Assembly (NCBI GenBank): GCA_964030475.1
Contig: CAXIPT010000003.1
Location: 6,014,467 to 6,078,466 of the forward strand
DNA from: Tethya wilhelma
Lineage: Eukaryota; Porifera; Demospongiae; Tethyida; Tethyidae
Length of the DNA stretch: 64,000 nt
Direction of reading: 5' to 3'
Under the pieces are notes generated by a model. It did not search any database and was not told the DNA's origin. It was given only the letters and a program-made list of their open reading frames with translations. Shown piece by piece: positions 1-25,090 of this stretch. A program made the translations under genes and the position numbers. The first letter of the stretch is position 1. Each line of letters opens with the position of its first letter.

Positions 1-515
1 CCCTGTGCTCTCTCTGAAGGTGCAGTTCCTTTGATGTACTGCATGGCCCTCTCCACACTCACCATCTGTTTCTCAGCCTCAGTGAAGGAGGTCACCACAG
101 TGTAGTCTGGATACTCCAGACTAGCATACAATATGGCCAGACCAACTCAAGAATAATTGCAACCCAAATCTGAGGACTGAAATAACCATTGCAGCATCAT
201 TTCAACAGAGTTGATCCAGGTAGAGAATAGACAAGGCTAGTTCATGATTTACTTTAGCAACAATACACTGGAACATGTGCAAGGAAGCAAAAGTGTCCTA
301 CTCACCTCAATGGTTACATTGGCTCTCTGGTAGACTTCTAGCCTCACTTCGAGTCTGAAGGTCTCTGACCATTCATACCTTGAGAGCATTTTGGAGGTTC
401 ATAAAAGAGAATGAGACCAGGCCTAGCATAGAAGCTCGTATAGAAGTCTGGTCCAAAGCCTCTTCAGCTGCTCATCGCAAATCAGGTAGAGGGTCATCAA
501 TAAAGAGCTCTTCTA
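1..515 (-). pseudogene. Decayed, rearranged ABCC10 exon fragments
   Basis: Positions 1-160 match, with changes, the ABCC10 exon at 7610-7770 (second membrane domain to NBD2 linker). Positions 300-360 and 460-515 match the neighbourhood of the exon at 8106-8266. A piece at about 381-425 matches 8137-8180 in the opposite orientation, so the copy contains an internal inversion. Part of the first exon is replaced by a 21-bp palindrome at 103-123. No frame stays open over the expected exon lengths and splice signals are mostly lost. This is a dead fragment of the transporter gene that lies intact at 5919-19525, made by local duplication and then scrambled. Confidence 0.75.
103..123. mobile_element. 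21-bp palindrome, terminus-like hairpin remnant
   Basis: The sequence TAGTCTGG-ATACT-CCAGACTA has 8-bp arms. It closely matches the outer 21 bp of the 625-bp inverted-repeat element at 49493-50117. It interrupts the ABCC10-like pseudogene exon. I see no clear flanking target duplication. It may be an element collapsed to one terminus or an independent mini-hairpin. Confidence 0.5.
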
Positions 516-995
516 CCAGAGCCAGCAAGCAACTGAGATGTCTCTATCCATTAAGGCTTGACACTGTAGCTTGCTACTTGGTTCTCTAGTATTGTCAGGC
601 TGTCAGCAGTTACCTCCATCACAGTACCCACCCAGTGGAGACAACACATGTATGCACAGGCCCTCAGTCTCTGGGTGGGTTCAACCAACAACAATTAAAG
701 AGACTCAGTATATATAATGTATAATAAATTAATTTATATGGAATAATGGTAATTCAGTGCTGTGCTATTCTAGCTCCATGCACTCTATCACATACTGTAG
801 TGTCCATGTATCAACTATTGGTGATTGTTGTCTGCTCTTCTGTTTGTGTCCAGCCAAGAAGGTAGTCTGGCTGGGAGTCTGGCTATTTGTCTATAAAAGT
901 ACATAATGTGTAATAATTAATGTAAAATTAATGTGTGGTTCTCCACTCCAGATTATATATGGGATAATTAAAGACAAAAAAGAATGGGTTAAATT

Positions 996-997
<2 letters not shown>

Positions 998-1089
<92 letters not shown>

Positions 1090-1248
1090 NNNNNNNNNNN
1101 NNNNNNNNNNNNNNNNNNNNNNNNNNNNNNNNNNNNNNNNNNNNNNNNNNNNNNNNNNNNNNNNNNNNNNNNNNNNNNNNNNNNNNNNNNNNNNNNNNNN
1201 NNNNNNNNNNNNNNNNNNNNNNNNNNNNNNNNNNNNNNNNNNNNNNNN

Positions 1249-1300
<52 letters not shown>
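998..1300. repeat. (CA)n microsatellite with 159-bp assembly gap
   Basis: Pure CA repeats run 998-1089 and 1249-1300, on either side of unknown bases at 1090-1248. The gap is almost certainly more CA repeat that could not be assembled. Open frames through it (poly-TH or poly-CV) are repeat artefacts. Confidence 0.97.
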
Positions 1301-1302
<2 letters not shown>

Positions 1303-1445
1303 CAGTCTGTTGGCATGGAGGGGGAGCTGGTCCAGGTTGATCCTAATACATGTAGGGGAGGGTTAGGGTCAATGAAAACTTAAGCTTGGTGTAGTGATAC
1401 ACATGCTGTGCATTTATGTATACTCACCTGTTTAGTGTTTGTCAG

Positions 1446-1447
<2 letters not shown>

Positions 1448-1489
<42 letters not shown>

Positions 1490-1501
1490 TGTGTGTGTGT
1501 G
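1448..1501. repeat. (GT)n microsatellite
   Basis: About 54 bp of nearly perfect TG dinucleotides with one interruption. Nothing coding was recognised between 516 and 1620. Confidence 0.95.
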
Positions 1502-1623
1502 ACAACTTTTAAAGCTGCATACTTTCAAAGATGCAGTTCTCAAGTACAGACACTAATGTATTGTAGCATGGCTCTTGATGGTGAACTCTAAACTCATTTA
1601 AATCCATCTGATTTTGTAACAAT

Positions 1624-1910
1624 CCTCAGAGGCAGGTGCCACCTCTACCCCAGTCAATGACAATACCAGCTCTAACTTACCAGCTAGACAAACACCAGCT
1701 GAAGGCACTGATCACTCACAGATAGGACTATAGAACAGAGTCACCTCATGGGCACGTGACCACACATAACCAACATCCAGGACAAGAACAACAGATGTTT
1801 CCTAACCAACCAGAAATACCAAAGCGGCAGCAGCAACAACAGATTATCCATTAAGAAACACCAACAACACATCAGCAGAGCTATGTACAACAACCCACTC
1901 ACGACCAAAG
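1624..1910 (+). pseudogene. Gln/Pro-rich decayed exon-like segment
   Basis: One reading frame across this stretch gives a low-complexity Gln- and Pro-rich sequence (RQVPPLPQSMTIPAL near the start, QEQQMFPNQPEIPKRQQQQQ in the middle). The frame is kept for about 95 codons but contains two in-frame stops (TAG and TAA), and it ends at a possible donor (AAAG|GTACAG). This looks like an old exon of a Q-rich protein, but no family was recognised. It could also be a chance composition effect in CA-rich DNA. Positions 1911-2586 between it and the ephrin-like gene show nothing coding. Confidence 0.3.
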
Positions 1911-2586
1911 GTACAGTGCTGTTTCAGTGTACGTTGCATGCTTGTCATCTCTATTAGTGGTTGAGTTTTGTGTGTTATTGCTGTTATTTGTTCATGTATT
2001 TCACTGTACCTCAGAACTGAGACTAACAGTGAGACTTCATCATCCTAACAGCCTTTCCTCAAGCCACAGGTACAGGTACCTGTATTTTCGCAAAAAAAGT
2101 GTTGGCACAGCAATTGACAGCGAAAGTGGAAGACGACACCCATTAAAGTGGAAGATCACACCAATGCACTGATGGGCCTTCAGAGGAGGTGTGCAAATCA
2201 GTGCATTTATGTAATTCCAGGTCAAAGCTTTTCCACAATAGTAGACATGCATGCATATAGGAACCATCAGTCGTCTTGTCTACCAAATACCAGGTGTTGA
2301 TGAGGAGTATCAAAGATGAGTAGCTTCTACAAGTTTATGAGTCCAGTAGTAAGGGATAGAGCTTCCTTCCTGGCGTAACAACTCTATAAATCCAGTAGAA
2401 AGAAATAGATCTTCCTTCTTGCCTTTCTGTTTCAAGTGTGTAATAATAATTATTGTATTATCTATGCTAGATGCTAGCCTCTTTTGGGCCTGGGTACGAG
2501 GCTAGCTAGATGCAGACTAGCTAGATATTATAATTATAGAAGTAACACGTGCACTATATTAGAAAACTATATTTATAAAATTTGTT

Positions 2587-5500
2587 ATGCTTTACTTTGA
2601 GTTTCTACTACTAGTTGTAAAACTAGTACTAGTGCTATGCACTTTGTACAATGTAGAAGCTGCGAATCACTTGATAATTTGGACCAGAGACAGAGTCGAA
2701 CAGTACTCTCCAAGGTAAAGGTTTTCTGACTTGAATAGTATAATTATAAGAACTATAGTTAATTTTATTTGATTTACAGCAACCCTCTTCAAGTTTCTCC
2801 GGGTGACATACTTGTCTTCATGTGCACTGCCGGCAGTTACAGCAATATGTGGTCTCAAGTCAGTAGGTTATATTGTTTCTTTACAATCATCTCTCAACGA
2901 ATTGTTGTATTGGCCTATATTAGTGGATGCTCTGGTAGAGCAGCCATGTGGTTTATATACCCTCATTCATGCATTCGGAATCCTATGGGACCACCCGCAA
3001 GCTCTTGGTGAGTAATGCTCACTCAGATGTCACCTTAAGCTTGCCAAAAACAAGTGACTCTTCTTAAGAAAATTTTGGTCCATTTTGGTCCAAATTTCAT
3101 TTGGTCTGGGAGACCAAATTAAATTCGTCCCCCTGAAAATTCAAGTCTGGGCAGCTCAAGTGTCACAGTGTTTACTGGTTACGGCTAATATAGAGTTCTA
3201 GTCATTGAAACACAATGTTGCTTTTCAGGAATGGCTCAGTTAGGATTGAGCAGTCTGTGAATCATGCATGTGTCACAGTGAGCATGACATTGTGCTGTCA
3301 AAGACTCTCTAGCTGCGATGGTGATTGGTATACAGCTAAATTAAAGTGTCATCATGCTCTTCAGTAACCCCTAACTTGCTATTTTAGCCTCTCAGAGACT
3401 ATTGTACACAGTAGTTCTATACAGCCCAGGGTGATCCTGGAAGCCAAGCATTTGTCACTATGCAAGAAGCATGCACAGAGCATGCAGAGAAGCTCTATAG
3501 TATAACAATTACTATCACATCTACCCCCAGCAAAGGTCACCCTTTTGCTTGTTGATTTTCATGATCAGAGGGGGACCACTGAAAATATTCAGGCAATATT
3601 TTTTTGAAAAAAATGGTCCAACTAACCAAAAATTTCAAATTCAATTCAGGACCAAAATTCTAGTGACAACTTGATCAGCATTGTGACACATAACCCACCT
3701 AGCTCAGCATGCATATTATCACAGCATGCATTGCATTAGTGCCACCGGTCATTTTGAAGGGCAAAAAAATTCAATGTACACAGAAAGCTGACAAATTACT
3801 GCCTATAGGGCTCACAATGTAACTGCAATTTAATTTTTTATAGTGAACTATAATAATATATGCTTGATTACCATGCCATTTCCCCCACATGTCTAAATGT
3901 CAGTTAGCCTTGGAACAATATGAGGAGTGTGACTGTGCAGCTCCAGCCAATGTCAATGACATTAATGATGAATGTGATGAAGAAAATAGATTCTTTGAGT
4001 GCTTTGGACTGGCAAGAAACTTTAGTGTACAAATTGTCCGCAACTCTGAAGTACTGGGTAGTCCTAGAGACTTTGCACCAGGAAATACATACTACTTAAT
4101 CAGTAAGTCAAATAGTGATTCTGTAGCTTGCACATGTGGGATGTTTGCAATATAAGTGATGATGCTCAGTGATGAAGTAAGATGTTTGTATTGTTAAATT
4201 TTGGACTCTTGGCTATAATATTATTGCATGTTGTCAGATAACAAACTATAATATTTGGCTTAACAGCTTAAATCTGAGCTTAAAAAATATTATCAGATTA
4301 AATATTTCTTTGAGAGGCATGCCATGTCAGAGGCACGTGCACTAGTCATATATAGCAGTCTATAATTGATAGACTTAAAAGTTACTAATAGTAATTGATT
4401 TACGACACAAGTGGGATGCATAATTATGAGGAATCAAAAATGAAAAATGAAGTAGTTATGTGCCAAAATTGAGACATATCTTGTTCCAATACTATTTACA
4501 GCATGCACTGCATGTGCATTCCTACACTGCTTGTTTTTGTAAAATTTTTACTGCTTTATCTATTTTATAAGACATGCAGAGTACATTGTGCTATATAGGT
4601 TATTCTGATGGTGTAAAAGCAATAGATGCAGCATCTAGCAGAGGTTCAGGAGGTGAATGTATTGATACAGAAGAACAATCAGGACTCAAGATGGCTATGT
4701 TTGTACAGACTGAAAATGGTATGTAGATGCATGATAATTAACCCATGGCACACATGTGTAGCATGCATTTACAGTAGTCATTTTGTGTGTTGGTCATTGA
4801 TTCCGCATGTCTGTTTCTGAAGAATAGCTGTGAGTTCCAGTGCATGACAAAATGAAGATGCTAATAATGTTCATGATTGAAGCATGAACTGAAAGTGAAG
4901 ATATATAGTTGTATAGAATCTTGAAAACAATGTAGTTTTTAGATCTGAGACTTTTTGTGCTTCTCTGAGTCTATATGTACTATCAACTTTGAAGACTTAA
5001 TTAGTACAATTGAGCTTGACCATGCACTCAGTGCAGGCTAATTTATGCTGAACTGTCCTCAGAGAATAGTTGAGTGTGCTGAGGGTTGTGCACCATTTAT
5101 TGGTGCCTTCTAGAATGACTTATGTTCCCTCTTTTTCAGTGTACAATTTTTTTCATTCGTACATTGTCTTTCAAGTTATGAAGACTTGTAAGTGAATGGT
5201 AATGGCAGGAAAACCATTTTTTAAGAGTTACTGCTGTCATTTTAAGATGGAATCCTTAATTTGGCTTCAGGGTGCATCTCTGAATATCGTTAATGCTAGT
5301 TTGATCCTCCTGCCCACTCAAAATACATGCATGTACAACTCTGTGTATACAACCACCTAAAATGATAATCTCACAAAATATAGGGCTGAGCCTTGGAAAT
5401 TATATCCACAGTCCACAATAATAATGACACAGCATACTTAGTCTATGGTAACTATTCCACTTTTATTTCATCAACATGCAGCTTCACCATTTTCACCATC

Positions 5501-5729
5501 CACTAGTACTCCACCATACACTCCACTACCTACTCCACTACCTACTCCACTACCCACTCCACTACCTACTCCACTACCCACTCCACCACCCACGGCCACT
5601 CCACCATCCAGCTCAATCCGTGTGAATATTATCATTGGAGCAACAGTAGGTGGTGTGGTTGTGGTAGTACTCATCGTCATGATCATAGTAATTGTCATAT
5701 TGTGTAAACTATCAACTAAAGAAGAGTAA
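2587..5729 (+). CDS. Ephrin-like transmembrane ligand, 5 exons, about 246 aa
   Basis: Exons are 2587-2714, 2780-2858, 3904-4102, 4632-4718 and 5482-5729. They join in frame through GT-AG introns. Residues 1-25 form a signal peptide (MLYFEFLLLVVKLVLVL). Residues about 30-165 read like an ephrin cupredoxin ectodomain: a PGDILVFMC strand, then LALEQYEECDC, which parallels the ephrin YxLYxVxxEEYxxC region, then FFECFG for the W/F-C-N motif, and FAPGNTYYLIT for the F-x-PG-x-x-YYYIS signature. A Pro/Thr stalk of repeated PLPT units follows, then a transmembrane helix (near residues 210-235) and a short tail, CKLSTKEE. Known ephrins bind Eph receptor kinases at cell contacts. The transmembrane topology resembles ephrin-B, but the tail lacks the tyrosines and PDZ-binding end of ephrin-B. 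The gene ends 190 bp from the convergent ABCC10. Placement of the exon 2 donor is the least certain boundary. Confidence 0.82.
3047..3675. repeat. Inverted-repeat-like interspersed element in ephrin intron 2
   Basis: The left edge near 3047-3090 (AAGAAAATTTTGGTCC) and the right edge near 3651-3675 (GGACCAAAATTCTAGTGAC) are imperfect inverted repeats. Both halves carry further GGACCA/TGGTCC motifs. The 1-kb intron 2 (2859-3903) is otherwise AT-rich and non-coding. This is probably a non-autonomous DNA element, diverged. Confidence 0.4.
4424..4560. repeat. Interspersed repeat shared with 39655-39790
   Basis: The block beginning GAGGAATCAAAAATGAAAAA and running through the ATTCCTACACTG motif and AAATTTTTACT matches 39655-39790 over about 130 bp. 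A shorter inverted match lies at 39341-39380. It is a dispersed non-coding family member in ephrin intron 3. Confidence 0.6.
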
Positions 5730-5918
5730 CAATTTTAAACCTTGAACTTAACCTATATATATAGCTGAAATTGAATATTAAATAGTTATTCTTGGTTGTA
5801 CTCTGCTTAGTATTAAAGTTTAATTAATTTTATGTTTTACACTGACATATATACTGTACTTGGAAAAATTAATAATTTGATTTTTGTACAAAAACTATCA
5901 TACATGTATGCATATAAC

Positions 5919-19525
<13,607 letters not shown>

Positions 19526-20866
19526 ATTGCTGTATAAAACTGGATACAATGAACATGCATTGAATGGTGAATTTCATTTGTAGGTATACACCTAAGTTTA
19601 ATATAAAATGCATGCAATTTGTGTGGCAGTTAGATTAGAAATATTTTGCAGCTGTTATACAATAATTTTAAATATGAAATAGAGTGACACTTCTTTGATG
19701 TACACTTACTACATTAAACCAGAGTCTCTCCCAAGAGCAGTAAAAGTCTGGACAAACATCTGTGTCTGTGTGAACACCCCGCCTACCAGTGAACTATAAA
19801 CTTTGTTCTAAATAGTGCCCATTGTATACAAAATTTAAAATTGTGTGTAGTGGGAAACACAGACAGCTGAGGGGACTCAACGGTTGAGTCATGAAAAGGA
19901 AATATCCAAGAGCCACCCTGAAGAGGATTATTAAAGGGAAGAGAAACGTGAGGGTTTCCAAATCAACTGACTTGGCTGTAAGTTCGCCTATCAAGCAAAG
20001 TTTAATACTTACTAGGGTTAATGAAGGCACCGATGGTGCACAAGCCTCGGCACATTCAACTAGCTAGCTAGTGCATGCTAATTACACTGTGTAAGAGTGC
20101 ATCATAGCTACATGAGTACTACGAGTTCATGTATTTGAAAAACAGTCACCTTTAATATAGGTGCACAGTGACACTGTCACAGCCACATCACAACTCTCAC
20201 TGTGATGACGCAGCACTGAGTAAGTCACACATAACAAAGCCTGATCCGTGTGTCAGCCTAGTTCTGAGCCAATAGATCTGGCTCAGTAAGAAAATCAGTG
20301 GAATGGTAAAACTTGAACGGTTATACTACTGCTCTAAAGCTGATATTCAGCTAGCCTGAACCATTCAGGCCACATGTACTGCATGACATGATGAAACACT
20401 GACACACTTGAACTAAGAAGTAAACTATGATCCATAGTTCTACAAAATATTATCTCACTAAATTTAACCTACAAAATCAATTGAGTTTAATAATACTTAC
20501 CTGTGCAAGCAGCTAAGCCAACTAAACCAAGCACATCCTGATCAGATCCAGAGCTCTGATCTGATGGTGTCCAACTGTATTTCTAGATAACGCACACTAT
20601 ACATGGGCGTGATCGATGAGTGTGGTTTCGAAGCTAAGCGTTCAAAGAAGCACAAAAGCCTCAAATCTCAGAAACTACAGCGTTTTGTAAGATTCTACAC
20701 AACAAATACCTAGATAATTTCGATTCATGAACGTAAGTACTTTCCGTTTGGATCACAGAGCTGCCATTCTTCAGATAATCTAGTAACAGACAGACAGACA
20801 GACACACAGACGAAATGACTACCGTAATCCTCTGCATGTGCTTTGCACGTGCCGAGGCTTAACTCT
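19526..20866. other. ABCC10 upstream region, no gene seen
   Basis: This stretch is AT-rich DNA upstream of the ABCC10 start codon. A possible acceptor directly before the ATG (TTATACAG) suggests a non-coding first exon somewhere here. Positions about 20630-20865 carry a repeat, with a (CAGA)n run near 20785, related in inverted orientation to 24830-25090. No coding sequence was supported. Confidence 0.5.
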
Positions 20867-20867
20867 G

Positions 20868-21190
20868 GTGGAGAACCCAAAAACCTTTTCTCATTAAAAC
20901 TGGAGAACCCAAGAACCTTTTCTCATTAAAACTACTAGAGAACCCAAGAACCTTTTCTCATTAAAACTATACTGGAGAACCTAAGAACCTTTCCCATTAT
21001 AACTATACTGGAGAACCCAAGAACCTTTCCCACTAAAACTAGTGGAGAACCCAAGAACCTTTCCCACTAAAACTAGTGGAGAACCCAAGAACCTTTCCCA
21101 CTAAATCTAGTGGAGAACCCAAGAACCTTTTCTCATTAAAACTACTAGAGAACCCAACCTTTTCTCATTAAAACTACTAGAGAACCCAAG
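20868..21190. repeat. Minisatellite of about 34-bp units
   Basis: About ten tandem units of the form GGAGAACCCAAGAACCTTT plus YCYCAYTAAAACTA(CTA)GT run head to tail with small length changes. A related single motif (GAGAAACCAAGAACC) recurs at 38930-38975 and 39290-39340. Confidence 0.85.
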
Positions 21191-21199
21191 TCTTGACCA

Positions 21200-21535
21200 A
21201 AGGCTATAATCCCCATTGGTTTCTCATCACGTATGATGGTTATAGGTTCTTGGTTTCTCATCACTGTATGATGGTATAGGTTCTCAACACATTATCTAGA
21301 ATATCTCAGCATAGGAAGGTCGTATTGAGCTGGGATTGATACCATTGTGATCAGCACAAAGAGATCTTTCAAATGATATATTTTGATGCCAGATTTAAAT
21401 TTTGATGAAAATCATCAAAAAACATGGATTATAGCCTTTGCTCAAGTGCGATTTTGACAAAAATTACCATTTTCCAATTTCACAAGTAAACCATATCATT
21501 TGAAAGCTCTCATCACTCTGACCACAATGGTGCCN
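21200..21535. repeat. Interspersed repeat shared with 38755-39340
   Basis: Blocks such as AGGAAGGTCGTATTGAGCTG, CATTGTGATCAGCACAAAGA, TTTCAAATGATAT and GGATTATAGCCTTTG occur here and again, partly inverted and more than once, at 38755-39340. It is a non-coding dispersed family built of internally repeated modules. Confidence 0.75.
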
Positions 21536-22060
21536 TTAACCACACATACAGAACTGCATATAGCAGTACTGTATTGCTCAATTGTTTGCAAGATGAAATA
21601 CAAGTTCAATTTGTTGATGTTCAACAGCAGTTGGGAAGCAATGACTGTGATGTGTTTGCGATTGCAGTTGCCACAGCAATCTCCTTACATAAAGACCATG
21701 AGAAAACTAATTTTTGATCAAACACTCCTAAGCTAGGTGTCACTTGTATAAGTGCCTAAAACACTTCAATGACTGTGTTTCCAATGTTAAAGAGAAAAGG
21801 AGTGCAAAGGTAAAGAAGATTGATGCAATCATAGTCGTTTGAGAGTACAGAATACCAGGAGTTGGAGACAGAATAAGCATTCCTATCATTTCGTCAGGAC
21901 ACCCATTACACTAAAGTGTGAGTCCTAAGACTTGGAGAACTTCTACCTCCAGGAAACTAGGGGCAGTATTTATAATAATTCTGCAATATTGCAAGGACAA
22001 CACGAATAGCTCAAATGTGCTACTACAAAGCTTTAACTATACTTATTATAGGTTTTGGAC

Positions 22061-22738
22061 CTAGTTCTGGCTGCAATAGGTGTTGAGATATATTAAACAT
22101 TTATCAGTAGGTTGAATTGGGACCCAGGTGCCTGGTCCTCTGCGAAAGATGGTGAGTCCAGGTGTCTGATCACGTTCTTCATACCTCACTAGCCTTGAAC
22201 AAGATGTGTCTATATCACTACCACTCTCAGAACTTCCATGTTTGACTTTCCTTTTTGCTTTGCTCTTCTTCTTCACAACTGGTGTCCACTGAGCCTCTTT
22301 GCCATCGATTGTTTTGTAGATAAGTCCTGGCTGCTGCTCTCGGCATTCAAAGAGCACATCCAAACATTCCAACAAATTGAGCTCCTGTGGCCTTTCAGAC
22401 TCACTGGGCATATTGACTAGGCATGAGACTGGAGGAGTAGTAGGACTAGAAGGTGTAGAAACTGTTTCATTTAACTTAGATTCACATGGATGGTGAGCAT
22501 CAGCTGAGCAATTGGAGATAATTATTTTCTGCCTTAGTTTTGGCTTGAGAGGTCAGAGATCTCATATAGGTAGTAGAACATTGGCTTGGTATTTGTTCAT
22601 AAGCTGCTGGCTTCTTGTTAGACTTTCTTCTCTTCCTTTTCTTTGACTTCTTGGGAGGTGACTTGTGCTCCTGGGCTGCATGGCCAGAAAAAAGAGATGG
22701 AAAACCCACCAAATGAGTGCCTAGCTGTCCATTGGGCT
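22061..22738 (-). CDS. Unrecognised ORF pair, Lys/Ser-rich, possibly one disrupted gene
   Basis: The upstream frame (22738-22500) encodes a very basic stretch (PPKKSKKRKRRKSNKKP). The downstream frame (open from about 22520 to 22061) encodes a Ser/Thr/Pro segment, an acidic LLECLDVLFECRE region, a second basic patch (VKKKSKAKRKVKHG) and TIFRRGPGTWVPIQP before the stop. The two frames overlap and differ by one base, so this is a frameshifted gene, two exons with an unseen intron, or a transposon-derived ORF. I do not recognise a family. No neighbouring gene clearly connects to it. Confidence 0.3.
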
Positions 22739-23340
22739 TCCTGCGACTTCACTCCTAGTTGTTGCAGTTGAAGACAGACAGAGAGCGGGACACCTTGTTC
22801 CTCTAAACATGCATACTGGCCCTCCAGTACAGCTACATGTGTACTCTAACTTCGGTTGTTACCACCATTTTTAATTTTTTTTTAAAACCTATCCCAAAGA
22901 TAGTCCATGTGGCCACTAAGGGACCACCCCTGGCTCATTGTAGGGGTGTGTCGGCAGAATCAGAGGTCCTTTGTCGGGACTATTACCGAAAAAACAATAA
23001 AGGTTCCGGGATACAAACAAAATAACTGAGAGGTAATACTGCACATTAAGACTATACACACTAGTTCAAAATTTAGCACGTAAAAGTATGTTATGTTATA
23101 TAATTATGTAAAACTTAAAGTAGCATTAAAAATTTAACTTGAGGTTGCACCATGACTAAGGTTAAAAATAGGGAAATCAGCAGAAGCAGCCTGGTCGCTT
23201 AGAGAGTAAGCTTTAAAACTTATGCTACATGGTTACTTAAATACTCACAACTATAATGGTAGCAATAATCACACTTATTAGTGTGACTGAACAGCTGATA
23301 AACTACTATAATTCCTATACTTAGCTTTTATTTAACCTAC

Positions 23341-23524
23341 CACAGGAAAGTCTTCCAATACAGCTCTGTCCTTCTCTGAACTCTCTGTAAATGACCAATC
23401 ATTCTCATATAAGTGCTGGTGAAAATTCTTTAACATTAAGATTTTTCTTTCAACAGGAATGTTCATATCATCTTCAACTGTGTCAAGTGCACGTAGTACA
23501 AGGTAGAAGATGCAAACAGCAGGC
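23341..23524 (-). pseudogene. Isolated squalene synthase exon
   Basis: A 184-bp segment bounded by an acceptor (GCTAG) and a donor (GTAGGT) encodes PAVCIFYLVLRALDTVEDDM and then VERKILMLKNFHQHLY and EKDRAVLEDFP. This is unmistakably the second segment of squalene/phytoene synthase (FDFT1), including part of the first aspartate-rich substrate site (DTVEDD). No other exons of that roughly 400-residue enzyme were found on the minus strand within several kilobases on either side. It is therefore probably a stray duplicated exon; less likely it belongs to a gene with very long introns. The exon itself is undamaged. Confidence 0.75.
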
Positions 23525-24829
23525 CTAGCAAAATTTTGTGTGTTCATGTATAGATATTTCTGAAGATTAATGCCAAATGACAATACATATGTAAACGTGC
23601 CTGGTCCAAGCCTTAATGACGCTAATCTCTTTTATTGCTTACAGTACATAGGGTATTTTTTTTTTCGAAGGAAACAAATTTGGGTTTTCACAGATGCTTC
23701 GCTTATAGTAATACACATAGCAAAATTCAAACACAAGGTCAAGTCAAAGTGAAACACAATGGTCACTGAATGCTGCTGAACATAAATTGTCTTCTCTTTG
23801 CCATTTCTGTCATTCGTTCCAGCTGTTACTCTTGCACACTAGTGGATGCTTTTATCCTAGTACAAATATGTTGAAGTCAATGGAGAAATACAAAGAGCGT
23901 GCTTTGAAACTCATACCCACCATTAACTACTGGTGTAATTCCAAATTTTTTGTGGCACAAAAAGTTTGTGAAAAGTTTTCTTTGCTGTTTAGAACTAATT
24001 TTTTGTGAATTACGATTTCTGAAATTATATTGCCAATTAAAATTCTTGTGATATACATAGGGTCTATTCACAAAAATATTGTGCCATAAAAATTTGGTGC
24101 TACGCATACCATAAACAGTATATTCTAGATTAGTGAATATGAGCAGAAACTAAACTTTTAATGCACAATTTAGTCTGATTGGAAAGAAAAGAAAATCTAG
24201 AATATATGGTATAGTTAGAAGTCATTGTGAGTTCCACAGCAGGCCCTCCTCATATTTCTCCATTGATTTCAACACATTTCCTGCAGCATCCAGAGCATCC
24301 AATCTCGACATCACATGGTGTCAATGTTATAGCGGCATTTCAAAATTCAGTAATATTAGCTAGCACCAAGGTGCTTCATGAGTAAAGCAATGATATTCTG
24401 TTTAAAAATTAGAAAGTAACATTTACGTTTAAGACATTAAACTTAGCATATCTCAGTTAGGATATATATAAACATCCATGGCCAAGATGTTGGCAATTGC
24501 ACTCTCAGGCTTGTGATTGTACTATACTATACTATTACATAATGCAATGTAATCTTCTGGAATTTTTTTTTTTTTGTGCAACACGTACATAGTGTGTCTT
24601 GGATCCCTGAGGTACAAATATTAATCAGATTGTTTAAAATACAACAGAAACATGGGGAACAAGCTTATCATCGATCTCTATCGGTTTGTGCTGCAAAATA
24701 TGTGAGTTGTGTGAGCAGGACTATACTTTCTTACTTGACCTGCCCATACATGTTAATCACTGTTAGAACTACTGTTGTTTAATGTACCCTTTATATTCAA
24801 TAGAATAACTAACCGTTGGTGCACACATG

Positions 24830-24855
24830 CACACCAATTGTAACAGAAGTCATTC

Positions 24856-24887
<32 letters not shown>

Positions 24888-25090
24888 GTCTGTTTGTCTG
24901 TTTGTGTTTGTTCCAACTATATCAAGAACAGCAGCTTCAGTCTTCAAACAAGGCATACCGAGGTAAATATAATTGAGATTGTCTAAAAAAAATTACATGT
25001 TACATTCAACAAAAACCTGTAGTTTGTGAGATCTGAGGCTTTTCAGCCTCTCCGAGTTCTAAGCTTTGAGGTCCCACCTCCTTTTGTTTA
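24830..25090. repeat. Interspersed repeat with (GTCT)n, inverted relative to 20630-20865
   Basis: It contains a tetranucleotide GTCT tract and the block CTGTAGTTTGTGAGATCTGA followed by GGCTTTT. The block is the approximate reverse complement of sequence near 20655-20690. No coding content. Confidence 0.5.

Noticed and set aside
891..1383. Long open frames (poly-TH, poly-CV) on both strands
   Set aside because: They are dinucleotide repeats plus gap bases; frames are open only because CA/GT contains no stops.
4103..4155. Continuation of ephrin exon 3 into SKSNSDSVACTCG
   Set aside because: A perfect donor (A|GTAAGT) precedes it, and the next exon at 4632 continues the ephrin motif in frame, so this is intron read-through.
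5471..5698. Minus-strand Gly/Val-rich frame
   Set aside because: Shadow of the PLPT repeat and transmembrane codons of the ephrin-like gene.
20868..21190. Direct repeats of about 34 bp as a CRISPR-like array
   Set aside because: Units are contiguous without unique spacers in an animal genome; this is an ordinary minisatellite.
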